Position numbers and translations under genes: made by a program
The notes under the pieces: generated by a model
Told to the model about the DNA's origin: nothing
The model's input: only the letters and a program-made list of their open reading frames with translations
The model's database searches: none
Part shown: piece after piece, positions 41,723-55,449 of the stretch
How the letters are laid out: every line of letters starts with the position of its first letter
Position numbering within the stretch: position 1 is the first letter of the stretch
NCBI GenBank assembly: GCA_020632995.1
Contig: JACKEN010000004.1
Coordinates: 372,001 to 436,000, forward strand
Reading direction: 5' to 3'
DNA from: Deltaproteobacteria bacterium
GTDB lineage: Bacteria > Myxococcota > Kuafuiibacteriia > Kuafuiibacteriales > Kuafuiibacteriaceae
Length of the DNA stretch: 64,000 bases

Positions 41723-43867
41723 CTACTCGCTGGGCGGGGTCGGCGCGACCCGGATCCGGGCGTCGACCGCGGACTGCCGCGCCCCGGTGCGGTGGGCCAG
41801 GAACGGGTTCAGGTCCATCTCCACGATCTCGGGGAAGTCGCCCACGAGCCGGGACAGGCGCAGGAGCACGTCTTCCAGGGCCGCCTTGTCGACCGGGTGG
41901 CCGCCCCGAGCCCCGGAGAGGATCGGGTAGCCGCGGATGCCCTCGATCATGTCGCTGGCGTCCTGATCGGTCAGCGGGTGGGCGCGGAACACCACGTCCT
42001 GCATCACCTCGGTGAACACACCGCCCAGGCCGAAGGCCAACAGGTGCCCGACCATGCGGTCCACCGTGACCCCCATGAGCACCTCGGCGTCGCCGGTCAT
42101 CATGCGCTGCGCCACCAGGGCGTGATCGCCCGGGGTGTCGTCGACGTTTGCGCGGATCTCCGCGAAGGCGCCGCGCACGTCCTGGGCCCGGCGCAGATCC
42201 ACCCGCACCCCGCCGTGCTCGGACTTGTGCAAGATGGTGTCGGAGTCGACCTTCAGCACGATCGGGTAGCCGTGCTGCTCGGCGAACTCCACCGCCGCGG
42301 CCGGGGTGTCGACCCGGGCCCAGGCGGGGGTAGGCACGCCGTAGGCGTCGAGCACCTGCATCGCGTCGGGGAAGCGCAGCCAGCCGCCCTCGGGGTGGGC
42401 GGCGTGGAAGGCGTCGAGCACCTGGGCCACCTCGGCCACCCGGGGCGGCGGGTCCAGCACCGGCTCCACCCCCGGCGGCCGGCGCAGGTACTCACCGAAC
42501 TTCGCCATGCGGGCCAGGCTCTGGGCCGCGCCCTCGGGGAAGGGGTACACCGGCACGCTGGCCGCGCGCAGCACCTCGAGGCCCACGTCGCCCTTGTGCT
42601 TGCCCATGAAGCAGGAGAGCACCGGCTTGTCGGGGGCGTAGGGGCGCGCGGCCTCGATGCCCTCGACCACCGCACGGGCCACCTGCTCGGCGTCGATCAT
42701 CACCGGAGACACGAAGATCACGAGGAGCGCGTCGACCCCGGGATCGCGCAGGATGAGCTCGGTGCACGCGCGGTACTCCTCGCCCCCCGCGGTGGCGATC
42801 GCGTCCACCGGGTTGCGCACCGAGGCCTCCGGCGGCAAGGTAGCCTGCAACTGCTCCCGGGTCTCGGGGGCGAGCTCCGCGAGCTCCAGCCCGAAGTGCA
42901 CCGCGGCGTCGGTGGCCATGATGCCCGGCCCGCCCGCGTTGGTGAGGATGCCCACCCGCCGGCCCGAGGGCACCGGCTGGGCCGCGAAGGCCTGGGCGGC
43001 GGCGAAGAGCTGAGCCGCGGTGTCGACCCGGATGACCCCGCACTGCTTGAGGAGCGAGTCGATGGCCTCGTCCGCCCCCGCGAGCGAGCCGGTGTGCGAG
43101 CTCGCCGCCTCCGCCCCGCGCCGGCTGCGCCCCGACTTCACCGCGAGGATGGGCTTCTTCTTCTCCTTCGTCATGTACCGGGCGAGGCGCGCGAAGCGCC
43201 GCGGGTTGCCGAAGGACTCGAGGTACAACAGCGCCATCTTGGTGCGCGGGTCGTCGGCCCAGAACTGGATGAGATCGTTGCCGGAGACGTCCGCCTTGTT
43301 GCCGAGGGACACGAAGCTCGACAGCCCGATGCCGAGGTCGGCCGCGGTCTCGAGGATCGCCTCGCCGAGCGCGCCCGACTGGCTGGCCACCGCGACTCCG
43401 CCCACCGGCGGCTCGCTCGCGGTGAAGGAGGCGTTGAGGCGCACCGCGGGGTCGGTGTTCACGATGCCCATGCAGTTCGGCCCCACCATCCGGATCCCGG
43501 CCTCGCGCACCTTCCGCTTGAGCGCGCGCTCGAGCTTGGCCCCCTCCGCCCCGACCTCCTTGAAGCCAGCGGTGATCGTCACCACCGCCTTCACGCCCTT
43601 CGCGATGACGTCGTCCATCGCCTCGAGCACCTGGTGGCTGGGCACCGTGATCACCGCGAGATCGATGTCGTCGGGGATGGAGGCCAGGTTCGGATAGGCG
43701 GGGACGCTGTGCACCGAGCGGGCGGCGGGGTTCACCGGGTAGACGGGGCCGTCGTAGCCATACTTCACCAGGTTCGCCACCAGCTGATAACCCACCGACT
43801 TCTCTCGGCGGGAAGCCCCGATGACCGCCACCGATCGGGGAGCGAAGAGCGCCTCGAGTCCGTTCAC
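41723..43867 (-). CDS. ADP-forming acyl-CoA (acetate-CoA) ligase, fused alpha-beta subunits
   Basis: 714 residues from GTG 43867 (VNGLEALFAPRSVAVIGASR). The CoA-binding Rossmann domain, ligase-CoA domains with SQSGALGEAI and the catalytic-His-like SSHTGSLAGAD, then a C-terminal ATP-grasp domain (YPIVLKVDSDTILHKSEHGG, FGLGGVFTEV). It makes acyl-CoA from acid, CoA and ATP through a phosphohistidine, giving ADP and Pi, or runs in reverse to make ATP. No GNAT acetyltransferase domain is attached, unlike Pat proteins. Divergent from the giant activase gene, so both may serve acyl-CoA metabolism. Confidence 0.9.
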   Translation of the reverse strand: MNGLEALFAPRSVAVIGASRREKSVGYQLVANLVKYGYDGPVYPVNPAARSVHSVPAYPNLASIPDDIDLAVITVPSHQVLEAMDDVIAKGVKAVVTITAGFKEVGAEGAKLERALKRKVREAGIRMVGPNCMGIVNTDPAVRLNASFTASEPPVGGVAVASQSGALGEAILETAADLGIGLSSFVSLGNKADVSGNDLIQFWADDPRTKMALLYLESFGNPRRFARLARYMTKEKKKPILAVKSGRSRRGAEAASSHTGSLAGADEAIDSLLKQCGVIRVDTAAQLFAAAQAFAAQPVPSGRRVGILTNAGGPGIMATDAAVHFGLELAELAPETREQLQATLPPEASVRNPVDAIATAGGEEYRACTELILRDPGVDALLVIFVSPVMIDAEQVARAVVEGIEAARPYAPDKPVLSCFMGKHKGDVGLEVLRAASVPVYPFPEGAAQSLARMAKFGEYLRRPPGVEPVLDPPPRVAEVAQVLDAFHAAHPEGGWLRFPDAMQVLDAYGVPTPAWARVDTPAAAVEFAEQHGYPIVLKVDSDTILHKSEHGGVRVDLRRAQDVRGAFAEIRANVDDTPGDHALVAQRMMTGDAEVLMGVTVDRMVGHLLAFGLGGVFTEVMQDVVFRAHPLTDQDASDMIEGIRGYPILSGARGGHPVDKAALEDVLLRLSRLVGDFPEIVEMDLNPFLAHRTGARQSAVDARIRVAPTPPSE

Positions 43868-43896
43868 GAGCCGGACCCTAGCCTGCCCGGACCAGG

Positions 43897-43959
43897 GCGT
43901 CACGCGCGCCGTGCGCTGTGACGCACGGCGGTCCACCCGGCCACCAGACGCGCTATCTT
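43897..43959 (+). promoter_or_regulatory. promoter region of the activase gene with inverted repeat
   Basis: GCGTCAC (43897-43903) and GTGACGC (43918-43924) form an inverted repeat; the same half-site occurs in the repeat at 16693-16723 with different spacing. A -10-like TATCTT (43954-43959) ends 6 bases before the ATG at 43966, so a leaderless message is possible. No good -35 was found. Confidence 0.35.
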
Positions 43960-43965
43960 TCACAC

Positions 43966-48906
<4,941 letters not shown>

Positions 48907-48924
48907 CTCGGAGCTGGGAGACGT

Positions 48925-50487
48925 ATGGTCCAGCTGGGGATCGACTTCGGAACAACCCGCACCGGGGTGGCGGTGGCCGACCGGGGCAACTACCCGGTGG
49001 TGAGCTTCACGACGCCGGACGGCGGCACCCTCGATCACTACCCGACGGTGGTGGCCGAGAAGGACGGCACCCTCGTGTACGGCCTCGAGGCCCTCGAGAA
49101 GGTCGGGCGCCCCGGCTGGAGCGTCCTCCGGTCCTTCAAGCGCCTCCTCTCGGACCCCGGGGTGAACCTCACCACCAGCGTGGTGGTGGGGCGCTCGGTC
49201 CTGCAGCTGGTGGACCTCCTCGCCGGCTTCCTCGCCGCCCTCCGCGCGGACCTCGTGGCGGAGTCGAACCTGCCGCGGCTCAAGAAGAACGAGGCGTTCG
49301 AGGCGATGGTGGCCACCCCGGCCAACGCGCACAGCAACCAGCGCCTCATGACGCTCGAGGCGTTCCGGCGGGCGGGCTTCCTCGTGCACGGGATGATGAA
49401 CGAGCCCTCCGCCGCGGGGGTCGAGTTCGCCTCGCGCTTCGAGAAGGTGCTCACCACCAAGCGCGAGAAGGTGGCGGTCTTCGATCTCGGCGGCGGCACC
49501 TTCGACGCCTCGCTCGTCGACATGGGCGCGGATCAGCACCAGGTGCTCGCCAGCGCGGGGCTGGCCCGGCTGGGCGGGGACGACCTCGACGTGGTGCTGA
49601 TGAGCGAGGCCCTGAAGGCGGCGGGGATGGACCCGCGTCAACTCTCGTTGACATCGCGGGACCGGCTCCTCGAGCACTGCCGCGCCCTGAAGGAGGCGAT
49701 GAACCCCAACACCCTCAAGGTGCTGGTGGAGCTGGGCCACCACGTCGACCAGGTCGACCGCACCATCGCGGGCCTGGCCGAGGACGCCACCGTCTCGCTC
49801 GCGGCCGCCGACTACTACGACGCCTGCACCCCGCTCGTGGACGCGGCGCTCGAGGTCATGGACCGGGTCCTCGCCCGGGGCGGCGCCGAGGCCGACCTCG
49901 AGGACGTCGCCGCGGTCTACGTGGTGGGCGGGGCGAGCAGCCTCCCGGTGGTGGGCCGACGCCTGCGCGACAAGTACGGGCGCCGGGTGAAGCGCTCCCA
50001 GTACCCCTCGGGCGCCACCGCAATCGGCCTTGCCGTAGCGCTCGCCCAGGGGATCCAGGTCAAGGAGCGCCTGTCACGCAGCTTCGGAGTGTTCCGCGAG
50101 GCCAACGGCGGCCAGGAGGTCGCCTTCGACCCAATCTTCGGGGGCGACACCCAGCTCCCCGGCCCGGCGGCCGGGAACCTGGTGCAGGTGCGCACCTACC
50201 GCCCGGTGCACAACATCGGGCACTTCCGCTTCGTGGAGTGCGGGTGGCTGGACGAGGCGGGCACCCCGTCCGGGGACATCACTCCGTTCGAGGACCTCCT
50301 CTTCCCCTTCGACCCCGCCCTCCAGGACGAGGCGGTGCCCCTGAAGCAGGTCCCGGTGCAGCGCTCCCGAGGCGCGGCCTCCACGGTGGAGGAGCGCTAC
50401 GAGGTGGACGCCCGGGGGGTTATCCAGGTCACGATCCGGGATGTGGATACTGGATTTCAAAGAAGAGCAAAAATGCGTCGAAATTGA
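48925..50487 (+). CDS. Hsp70-family (DnaK-like) protein
   Basis: 520 residues. Actin-fold ATPase: GIDFGTTRTGVAVAD, FEAMVATPANAHSNQR, MMNEPSAAGVEF, AVFDLGGGTFDASL and YVVGGASSLPVV. The substrate-binding half is short and unlike DnaK, so a specialised Hsp70 is likely. It has a GGAG ribosome site 5 bases before ATG and starts 18 bp after the giant activase, probably in the same operon. The C-terminus ends in an AT-richer stretch with a basic end (RRAKMRRN); the boundary of compositional change falls within the last codons. Confidence 0.87.
   Translation: MVQLGIDFGTTRTGVAVADRGNYPVVSFTTPDGGTLDHYPTVVAEKDGTLVYGLEALEKVGRPGWSVLRSFKRLLSDPGVNLTTSVVVGRSVLQLVDLLAGFLAALRADLVAESNLPRLKKNEAFEAMVATPANAHSNQRLMTLEAFRRAGFLVHGMMNEPSAAGVEFASRFEKVLTTKREKVAVFDLGGGTFDASLVDMGADQHQVLASAGLARLGGDDLDVVLMSEALKAAGMDPRQLSLTSRDRLLEHCRALKEAMNPNTLKVLVELGHHVDQVDRTIAGLAEDATVSLAAADYYDACTPLVDAALEVMDRVLARGGAEADLEDVAAVYVVGGASSLPVVGRRLRDKYGRRVKRSQYPSGATAIGLAVALAQGIQVKERLSRSFGVFREANGGQEVAFDPIFGGDTQLPGPAAGNLVQVRTYRPVHNIGHFRFVECGWLDEAGTPSGDITPFEDLLFPFDPALQDEAVPLKQVPVQRSRGAASTVEERYEVDARGVIQVTIRDVDTGFQRRAKMRRN
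50020..50033. repeat. GCAA-N6-TTGC iterated palindrome
   Basis: GCAATCGGCCTTGC in the Hsp70-like gene, in frame Ala-Ile-Gly-Leu-Ala with GCA and CTT codons. Confidence 0.8.
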
Positions 50488-50496
50488 CGGAATGTT

Positions 50497-50516
50497 GTTT
50501 CCAAGTTCATGGAAAC
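50497..50516. promoter_or_regulatory. palindromic operator-like site in AT-rich intergenic region
   Basis: GTTTCCA, six bases, TGGAAAC: a perfect 7-6-7 palindrome 142 bases upstream of the chemoreceptor-like gene. The surrounding 50440-50560 is clearly less GC-rich than the rest of the window. It may be an operator for the downstream gene or a weak hairpin after the Hsp70 gene. Confidence 0.4.
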
Positions 50517-50657
50517 CAGTAGCTGTTCGAATATCGAGCGCCGAAGCGCATTGTCGTCGCTTACCTCAAACAGGTGAAACTGGCGCCGACTCCTCCCCCT
50601 GCACTCCGGATCGAAGGATCCAGATCCGCGATTACCCGGAGAGGGGAGGGGTAGGAG

Positions 50658-51998
50658 ATGGCGAGTATTCTCGAGTTGTTCGCACGGCCCAGAGTCGAGC
50701 CAACCCAGCACGACGAGGAGCGGATACGGCTCGAGGCCGTCTCCAGCCGCCTCACCCGCCAGCTGAACGAGCTCCCCATCCCGGTGATGGAGATCGACAA
50801 GGACTACACGGTCCGCTTCATGAACCGCGCTGGCGCGCAGGTCGCGGGCCTGCCCCAGAGCGAGATCCCGGGCCGCAAGTGCTACGACCTGTTCCGGACC
50901 AGCGACTGCCGCAGCGAGCGCTGCGCGTTGACCCGGTGCATGAAGTCCCAGCGGGTCGAGACGTCGGAGACGGTGGCCCGGCCCAGCACCTGCGCCGGCG
51001 GCGTCCCCATCCGCTACACCGGGGTGCCGGTGCTGGACGAGCGCGGGCGGGTGGACGGAGCCCTCGAGGCGATCATCGACCTCACCAACGTCTACGACGT
51101 GGTGGATGAGCTCCGGGACGCCACCGACGTGCTCAGCACCATGTCGAGCGAGCTCTCCCAGAGCGCCCGGAGCCTGAGCGAGCAGGCCGAGGTGGCCGCG
51201 GCGAGCACCCGGGAGGCGAGCAGCGCAGCCGGCGACATCGAGACGCGGCTCGACGGGGTGCGCGAGGCGTCCGACGGCGTGCTCAACCTCATGGTCTCGG
51301 CGAGCACCGCGGTGGAGCAGATGAGCGGCGCCATCCGCGAGATCAGCCAGTCCGCCGCGAACACCGCCTCACTGGCCCTGGACGTCGGCCGCCGCGCCGA
51401 CTCGGTCGGGGTGGTGGTGGACGAGCTCGCCAGCTCGGTGAGCTCGGTCGCCGGCATCGTCGACCTGATCTCGGACATCGCCGACCAGACCAACCTCCTC
51501 GCCCTGAACGCCACCATCGAGGCCGCGAACGCGGGCAGCGCCGGGGCGGGCTTCGCGGTGGTGGCGCGGGAGGTGAAGGAGCTCGCGAACCGCACCGCGC
51601 AAGCGACCCAGCAGATCCAAGAGGTGCTGCAGCGGATCCAGTCCAGCACCGGCCGCGCCAGCGACACGGTGGACGGGATCAAGGAGGCGGCCCGCTCCCT
51701 CGAGGCGATGTCACAGTCCTCCGCCGCCGCGATCGAGGAGCAGTCCGCGACCATGGGCGTGCTCACCCAGCACGTGCAGGGGACCCGCAAGGCCTGCGAG
51801 GGCATCGCGCAGCAGGCCACCGGCGCCGCCCGGCTCGCCCAGACCGTCACCCGCCAGGTGCACGACGTGAGCCTCGCGGTCCAGGCCAACGCCGCCGCCA
51901 TCACCGAGACGAGCGCAGGCGCTCAGCAGATGGCCGGCCTGGCCACCCGCGTCGACGGCATGTCGAAGCGCTTCAGCCTCAAGCGAGACCGAAAGTAG
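50658..51998 (+). CDS. cytoplasmic methyl-accepting chemotaxis protein with PAS domain
   Basis: 446 residues with no transmembrane segment. A PAS domain at about 30-140 has a Cys-rich loop (GRKCYDLFRTSDCRSERC, then ALTRC) of the type often seen in soluble receptors, possibly a redox or metal sensor. The signalling domain at about 150-440 is a long helical hairpin with the conserved tip IADQTNLLALNATIEAANAG and GFAVVAREVKELANRTA. It would control a CheA kinase through CheW in response to an internal cue. AGGAG and GGAGGGG lie just upstream of ATG 50658. Confidence 0.9.
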   Translation: MASILELFARPRVEPTQHDEERIRLEAVSSRLTRQLNELPIPVMEIDKDYTVRFMNRAGAQVAGLPQSEIPGRKCYDLFRTSDCRSERCALTRCMKSQRVETSETVARPSTCAGGVPIRYTGVPVLDERGRVDGALEAIIDLTNVYDVVDELRDATDVLSTMSSELSQSARSLSEQAEVAAASTREASSAAGDIETRLDGVREASDGVLNLMVSASTAVEQMSGAIREISQSAANTASLALDVGRRADSVGVVVDELASSVSSVAGIVDLISDIADQTNLLALNATIEAANAGSAGAGFAVVAREVKELANRTAQATQQIQEVLQRIQSSTGRASDTVDGIKEAARSLEAMSQSSAAAIEEQSATMGVLTQHVQGTRKACEGIAQQATGAARLAQTVTRQVHDVSLAVQANAAAITETSAGAQQMAGLATRVDGMSKRFSLKRDRK

Positions 51999-52007
51999 CC
52001 CCCCGCC

Positions 52008-53582
52008 TCAGGCGCTCGGCATCGAGGCGTCCTTCACCACCTGCGAGCGCTCCGCGAGGACCCGCGCCACGTTGGGCGCGATGCTCCCGAGGTACTGCCG
52101 CAGGTTGTCCGCCGCGAGGGCCGGGGTCGCACAGGCCGCGACGAAGCGCCGCAGCTCTGGCTCCACCTGATCTGCAACCTGGGCTGCGGTCATCGCGCCG
52201 AGGCGCGCCTTCACCTCGAGGGTGAGGTGCCGCAAGAGGAGGTCGTGGGTCAGGCGGGAGTGGCCGCGGGCCGCGCGCACCGCGGACTTCAGCGCCACCC
52301 GGGCGTCCTCGACCGAGCCGTCGGCGAGCACCGCGAGGTCGACCCGGTCGAGCCACAGGTACGCCTGCGCGTAGTCGACCAGCGACGCCACCATGGCCTG
52401 GTGGGCCTCGGCCGCGGCGGCGCGGTCGTCCTCCATCTTGGCCTCCTCCACCGCCACCTGGCGCAGGACATCCTGCACGTCGGCGCGGTCCTGCAGGGCC
52501 ATGCGGGTGAGGGACGAGGCCACGAACATGCGCCACACCGGGCGCATCAGGGGCGCACCGTGCTCCGCCCCGTGCCGGCCGAGGGCCAGCTCGGCGTCGG
52601 TGCGGCTGAGGCGCTCGGCGCCGTAGTCCGCGAGCACCGCCTTCTCCTGGGCGCTCAGGCGCTGCAGGACGGGGGGCCACTCCTCGCGGCCGAGGGTCTG
52701 GAACGCGTTGACCACGGTGGGCGAGAAGTCCACGAGGGCCATCCGCACCTTCATCGCGCGCAGGTCGGTCGCCATCGCGGCCAGCATCGCGCCCGCGCCC
52801 TGGGGATCGTCGGCCAGCTGGTCGAGGAAGGCCTCGTCGCCGACCACGAACTCCACGATCGGGTGGTGGGTGTAGGCCAGGCTGCGGCGCTTGGAGGGCT
52901 CCTCGCCGTCGAGCAGCTTCTCGCCGTCGAGGGCGGCGCGCTGCACCGCCTTCTCCTGGGCGGCGGGGGCGCCGTCCTTGAGGGCGCCCATCGCCCCGAG
53001 GAGCTCGGCGATCTGGCGGTGGCGGATGCCCGCGGCGCGCAGGAGCGCGGCCAGCACCGGCACCGCGGCCCCGTGGGCGGCGCGACGGACGGTCTCGGCG
53101 TCGGGGAGGACGTTGGCCTGGCTCATCATGATCTCCGCCTCGGAGTCACGCGCCACGCGCTCGAACAGCGCCGCGGCCAGATCAACCTCTTGCGCCCCAT
53201 GGACCGGCTGCCCCTTCTTGCGCCGGGTCTCCGGGGTCATGAGCTTGCGCAACATGACCTTCGGGGTCACCGGCCAGCCCTTGAAGCAGCGGCGCATCAG
53301 GCGCTCGCTGGGCCGGGCCTGGTCGCTACCTTGGACGTGCTCGAGGCAAACGTCCAGGTGGTAGCGCCGGATCCGCGCCTCCATCTCCTGGCACGCGGGC
53401 TCGAGGTCGAGGTCACCCTCGGCCGGGAGCGCCATCACCATCAGGGCGCCGAGATCCTCACCGTGGACGGTGCGCCCTTCCTCAACGATCCGATCGTAGC
53501 GCGCGAGAACCCGCGCCCACAGGTCCGCGCCAAGGGCCGCCGACCCCATCCACCCCATCGCCTCATCGACTTGCAGCAACAT
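52008..53582 (-). CDS. conserved-looking hypothetical protein, helical
   Basis: 524 residues from ATG 53582. Almost all-helical composition (Ala, Glu, Arg, Leu) without signal peptide or membrane segment. Segments such as RRYHLDVCLEHVQGSDQ, HPIVEFVVGDEAFLDQLADDPQGAGAML (in part) and LSAQEKAVLADYGAERLSR match no family I recognise. It converges on the chemoreceptor gene (9 bp apart) and is 21 bp downstream of a lipoprotein gene on the same strand. Likely cytoplasmic. Confidence 0.6.
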   Translation of the reverse strand: MLLQVDEAMGWMGSAALGADLWARVLARYDRIVEEGRTVHGEDLGALMVMALPAEGDLDLEPACQEMEARIRRYHLDVCLEHVQGSDQARPSERLMRRCFKGWPVTPKVMLRKLMTPETRRKKGQPVHGAQEVDLAAALFERVARDSEAEIMMSQANVLPDAETVRRAAHGAAVPVLAALLRAAGIRHRQIAELLGAMGALKDGAPAAQEKAVQRAALDGEKLLDGEEPSKRRSLAYTHHPIVEFVVGDEAFLDQLADDPQGAGAMLAAMATDLRAMKVRMALVDFSPTVVNAFQTLGREEWPPVLQRLSAQEKAVLADYGAERLSRTDAELALGRHGAEHGAPLMRPVWRMFVASSLTRMALQDRADVQDVLRQVAVEEAKMEDDRAAAAEAHQAMVASLVDYAQAYLWLDRVDLAVLADGSVEDARVALKSAVRAARGHSRLTHDLLLRHLTLEVKARLGAMTAAQVADQVEPELRRFVAACATPALAADNLRQYLGSIAPNVARVLAERSQVVKDASMPSA

Positions 53583-53603
53583 CCCCTCACCCCCTCGTTG
53601 GCC

Positions 53604-54116
53604 CTAGTGGGGCTCGGCGCCGACAAGCACGCGGTGGGGCTCGGCCAGGCCGAGTCCCGGGACGGTGAGGGGTGCCTCCTGATGAGGCTCTGCGCCGCCG
53701 GGGAGGGGGCTCCCTTCGTCGCTCGGGCGGTGCGGCTCGGCGGAGCCGTCGTCGCCCCACACCAGGTAGGTCGGCCCGATCTCGCCGACCGCGGGCGCGA
53801 GCACCGACCGCTGCGGCGTCGGAGGGGTCATCAGCGCCTCGGCCACGCCCTCGGCCACGCGGTGCACCAGGCTCTCGTCCAGCCCGGTCACGAGGAGGCC
53901 GTCGGCGTTCACCACGCGCACCACGCCGTCCTGCCAGGTCCCGGCGATCCGATCCTGGAACGCGAAGTCGATGCGTCCATCCGCTTGCGCCCGCACGAAG
54001 GCGTGGCCGCTGCCCCGCTCGACGTCGGCGTCGACGGTGGCGTCCGAGGCGCCACCACAGGCGGCCAGGAGGACCCCGGCCATGAGCATCATCAGCGGGT
54101 TTCGACGCAGCATCAC
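53604..54116 (-). CDS. small lipoprotein with AEPH repeats
   Basis: 170 residues. Signal peptide with lipobox (PLMMLMAGVLLAACGG), then a folded-looking part of about 100 residues (FVRAQADGRIDFAFQDRIAG, VVRVVNADGLLVTGLDES) and a Pro/Gly/Glu-rich tail that repeats Ala-Glu-Pro-His four times. The tail is probably unstructured and may bind metal through its His residues (inference). Function unknown. Precedes the helical hypothetical gene by 21 bp, probably cotranscribed. Confidence 0.62.
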   Translation of the reverse strand: MMLRRNPLMMLMAGVLLAACGGASDATVDADVERGSGHAFVRAQADGRIDFAFQDRIAGTWQDGVVRVVNADGLLVTGLDESLVHRVAEGVAEALMTPPTPQRSVLAPAVGEIGPTYLVWGDDGSAEPHRPSDEGSPLPGGAEPHQEAPLTVPGLGLAEPHRVLVGAEPH

Positions 54117-54196
54117 TCCAGCATAGCGACTTCGGACACTTCAGATCGACCGTCCGATGTCGCAGTTGGCGTGGTTCAGAACGCAGGAGGTGGTCG

Positions 54197-54766
54197 ATGC
54201 TGAAGCCCCAGGATGTGGTGGTCCTCTGTAAGCTCGTGTCCCTGGAGGCCCCACAGGTCCCCATCCATCGGCTGGCGGCGGAGCTGAAGATGAGCCCCTC
54301 CGAGGTGCACCACGCCATCCACCGGGGGGTCGAGGCGCGGCTGGTGGAGGTGGTGGAGCACCGGACCCTCGCCCACGAGAAGCGGGTGAACCGGGCCGCC
54401 CTCCTCGAGCTCTGCCTCACCGGGCTGAAGTACGTGTTTCCCGTGCAGCCCCTCTCCCACGCCCGGGGCATGCCCACCGGCTGGGCCGCCCCGATGCTGC
54501 ACGGGGCCGAGGCCCACCCCGGCGCGCTGCCCCCGGTCTGGCCGACCGCGGACGGCCCGGTGACCGGGGTCGCGGTGCCGCCCCTGTACCGGTGCGTGCC
54601 CGAGGTCGCCCGGCGGGACCCGACCTTCTACGCCCTGATGGCCGCGGTGGATGCGCTCAGGACCCGGTGCCCGCGGGCCAGCCGCAACGCGGAGGTGACC
54701 CTGATCTCCCTCCTCGGGACCCCCCGGGCGGTGCCCGCCCCGCCGCGCCAGGTCGCGGTGCTCTAG
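54197..54766 (+). CDS. winged-helix/HTH DNA-binding protein
   Basis: 189 residues. The N-terminal 65 residues form a helix-turn-helix (LKPQDVVVLCKLVSLEAP, AELKMSPSEVHHAIHRGVEARLV), followed by a linker and an uncharacterised C-terminal part (ALLELCLTGLKYVFPVQP). It resembles small HTH regulators found near nuclease or toxin genes. AGGAGGT sits about 6 bases before ATG 54197. It converges on the Uma2 nuclease gene with a 4-bp overlap. A TCGGAC/GTCCGA inverted pair lies upstream at 54132-54157. Target genes unknown. Confidence 0.68.
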   Translation: MLKPQDVVVLCKLVSLEAPQVPIHRLAAELKMSPSEVHHAIHRGVEARLVEVVEHRTLAHEKRVNRAALLELCLTGLKYVFPVQPLSHARGMPTGWAAPMLHGAEAHPGALPPVWPTADGPVTGVAVPPLYRCVPEVARRDPTFYALMAAVDALRTRCPRASRNAEVTLISLLGTPRAVPAPPRQVAVL

Positions 54767-55329
54767 GCTAGCCCGCCGCGCGCCTGCTCGGCGGCCACCT
54801 CGGCGTACAGCGCGTCCATCGAGAGCCGGGCCCCCACGCTGGGCAGCTCCAGCGTGGCGCCCGGGCCCAGGGTGCGCACGAGCCAGCTCCCGTCCGCCTG
54901 CCGCCGGTGGTGCTGGATCTCCGGCACGTCCGGCTCCACCAGGACCACCTCCGCCACCGTGTCGAGGGCGTAGTAGGCCCGGAGCTTGGCGCCACGGTCG
55001 AAGTCGGCGGTGGAGGGTGACAGGATCTCCACGACGACCTTGGGGTTCAGCAGGGTCGGCGGCTGTGTGCCCTGGTCGAACTCCGGCGGGCAGGCGATCA
55101 CGAGGTCTGGGTAGACGTAGCGGGTCTTTGAGACCCGGGTCCGGATATTCTCCTGGAAGGCCAGGCACTGCCCCCCAGAGAGCTGCGGATGGAGCGCGCT
55201 CCGCAGGACGAAGAGCAGCGTGTTGTGTGCAGGCGTGGTGCCCGTCATTGCCCAGCAGTCCCCGTCCCAATACTCGTGACGGTGCTCGGTCTCCGCGGCC
55301 TCCATGGCCAGGTAGCCTCGCAGGGACAT
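54763..55329 (-). CDS. Uma2-family (PD-(D/E)xK) endonuclease-like protein
   Basis: 188 residues from ATG 55329 (MSLRGYLAMEAAETEHRHEYWDG), the usual Uma2/DUF820 beginning. Nuclease core: RYVYPDLVIACPP (Asp), KVVVEILSPST (Glu) and DFDRGAKLRAYYAL. These proteins are abundant in cyanobacteria and myxobacteria and are thought to be nuclease-like, with roles that are still unclear. Upstream in-frame codons extend to 55416 but lack protein character. Confidence 0.82.
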   Translation of the reverse strand: MSLRGYLAMEAAETEHRHEYWDGDCWAMTGTTPAHNTLLFVLRSALHPQLSGGQCLAFQENIRTRVSKTRYVYPDLVIACPPEFDQGTQPPTLLNPKVVVEILSPSTADFDRGAKLRAYYALDTVAEVVLVEPDVPEIQHHRRQADGSWLVRTLGPGATLELPSVGARLSMDALYAEVAAEQARGGLA

Positions 55330-55431
55330 CAGCAGCGGCCGGACATGCACGGCTCCATGATGGCGGCAGGACATCGGCCGAGGCAAGGGCTCACACGCTC
55401 CAACCCGACGGCACACCGTTGGCGTCGCCTC

Positions 55432-55445
55432 GCAATACGGCTTGC
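55432..55445. repeat. GCAA-N6-TTGC iterated palindrome, intergenic
   Basis: GCAATACGGCTTGC lies 5 bases before the stop of the M20 peptidase gene, outside any recognised coding region (the 120-bp gap 55330-55449). Confidence 0.75.
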
Positions 55446-55449
55446 GATC

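Noticed and set aside
50441..50711. Short frames on both strands in the AT-rich intergenic region
   Set aside because: No ribosome site, no family resemblance, and they overlap the promoter region of the chemoreceptor gene.
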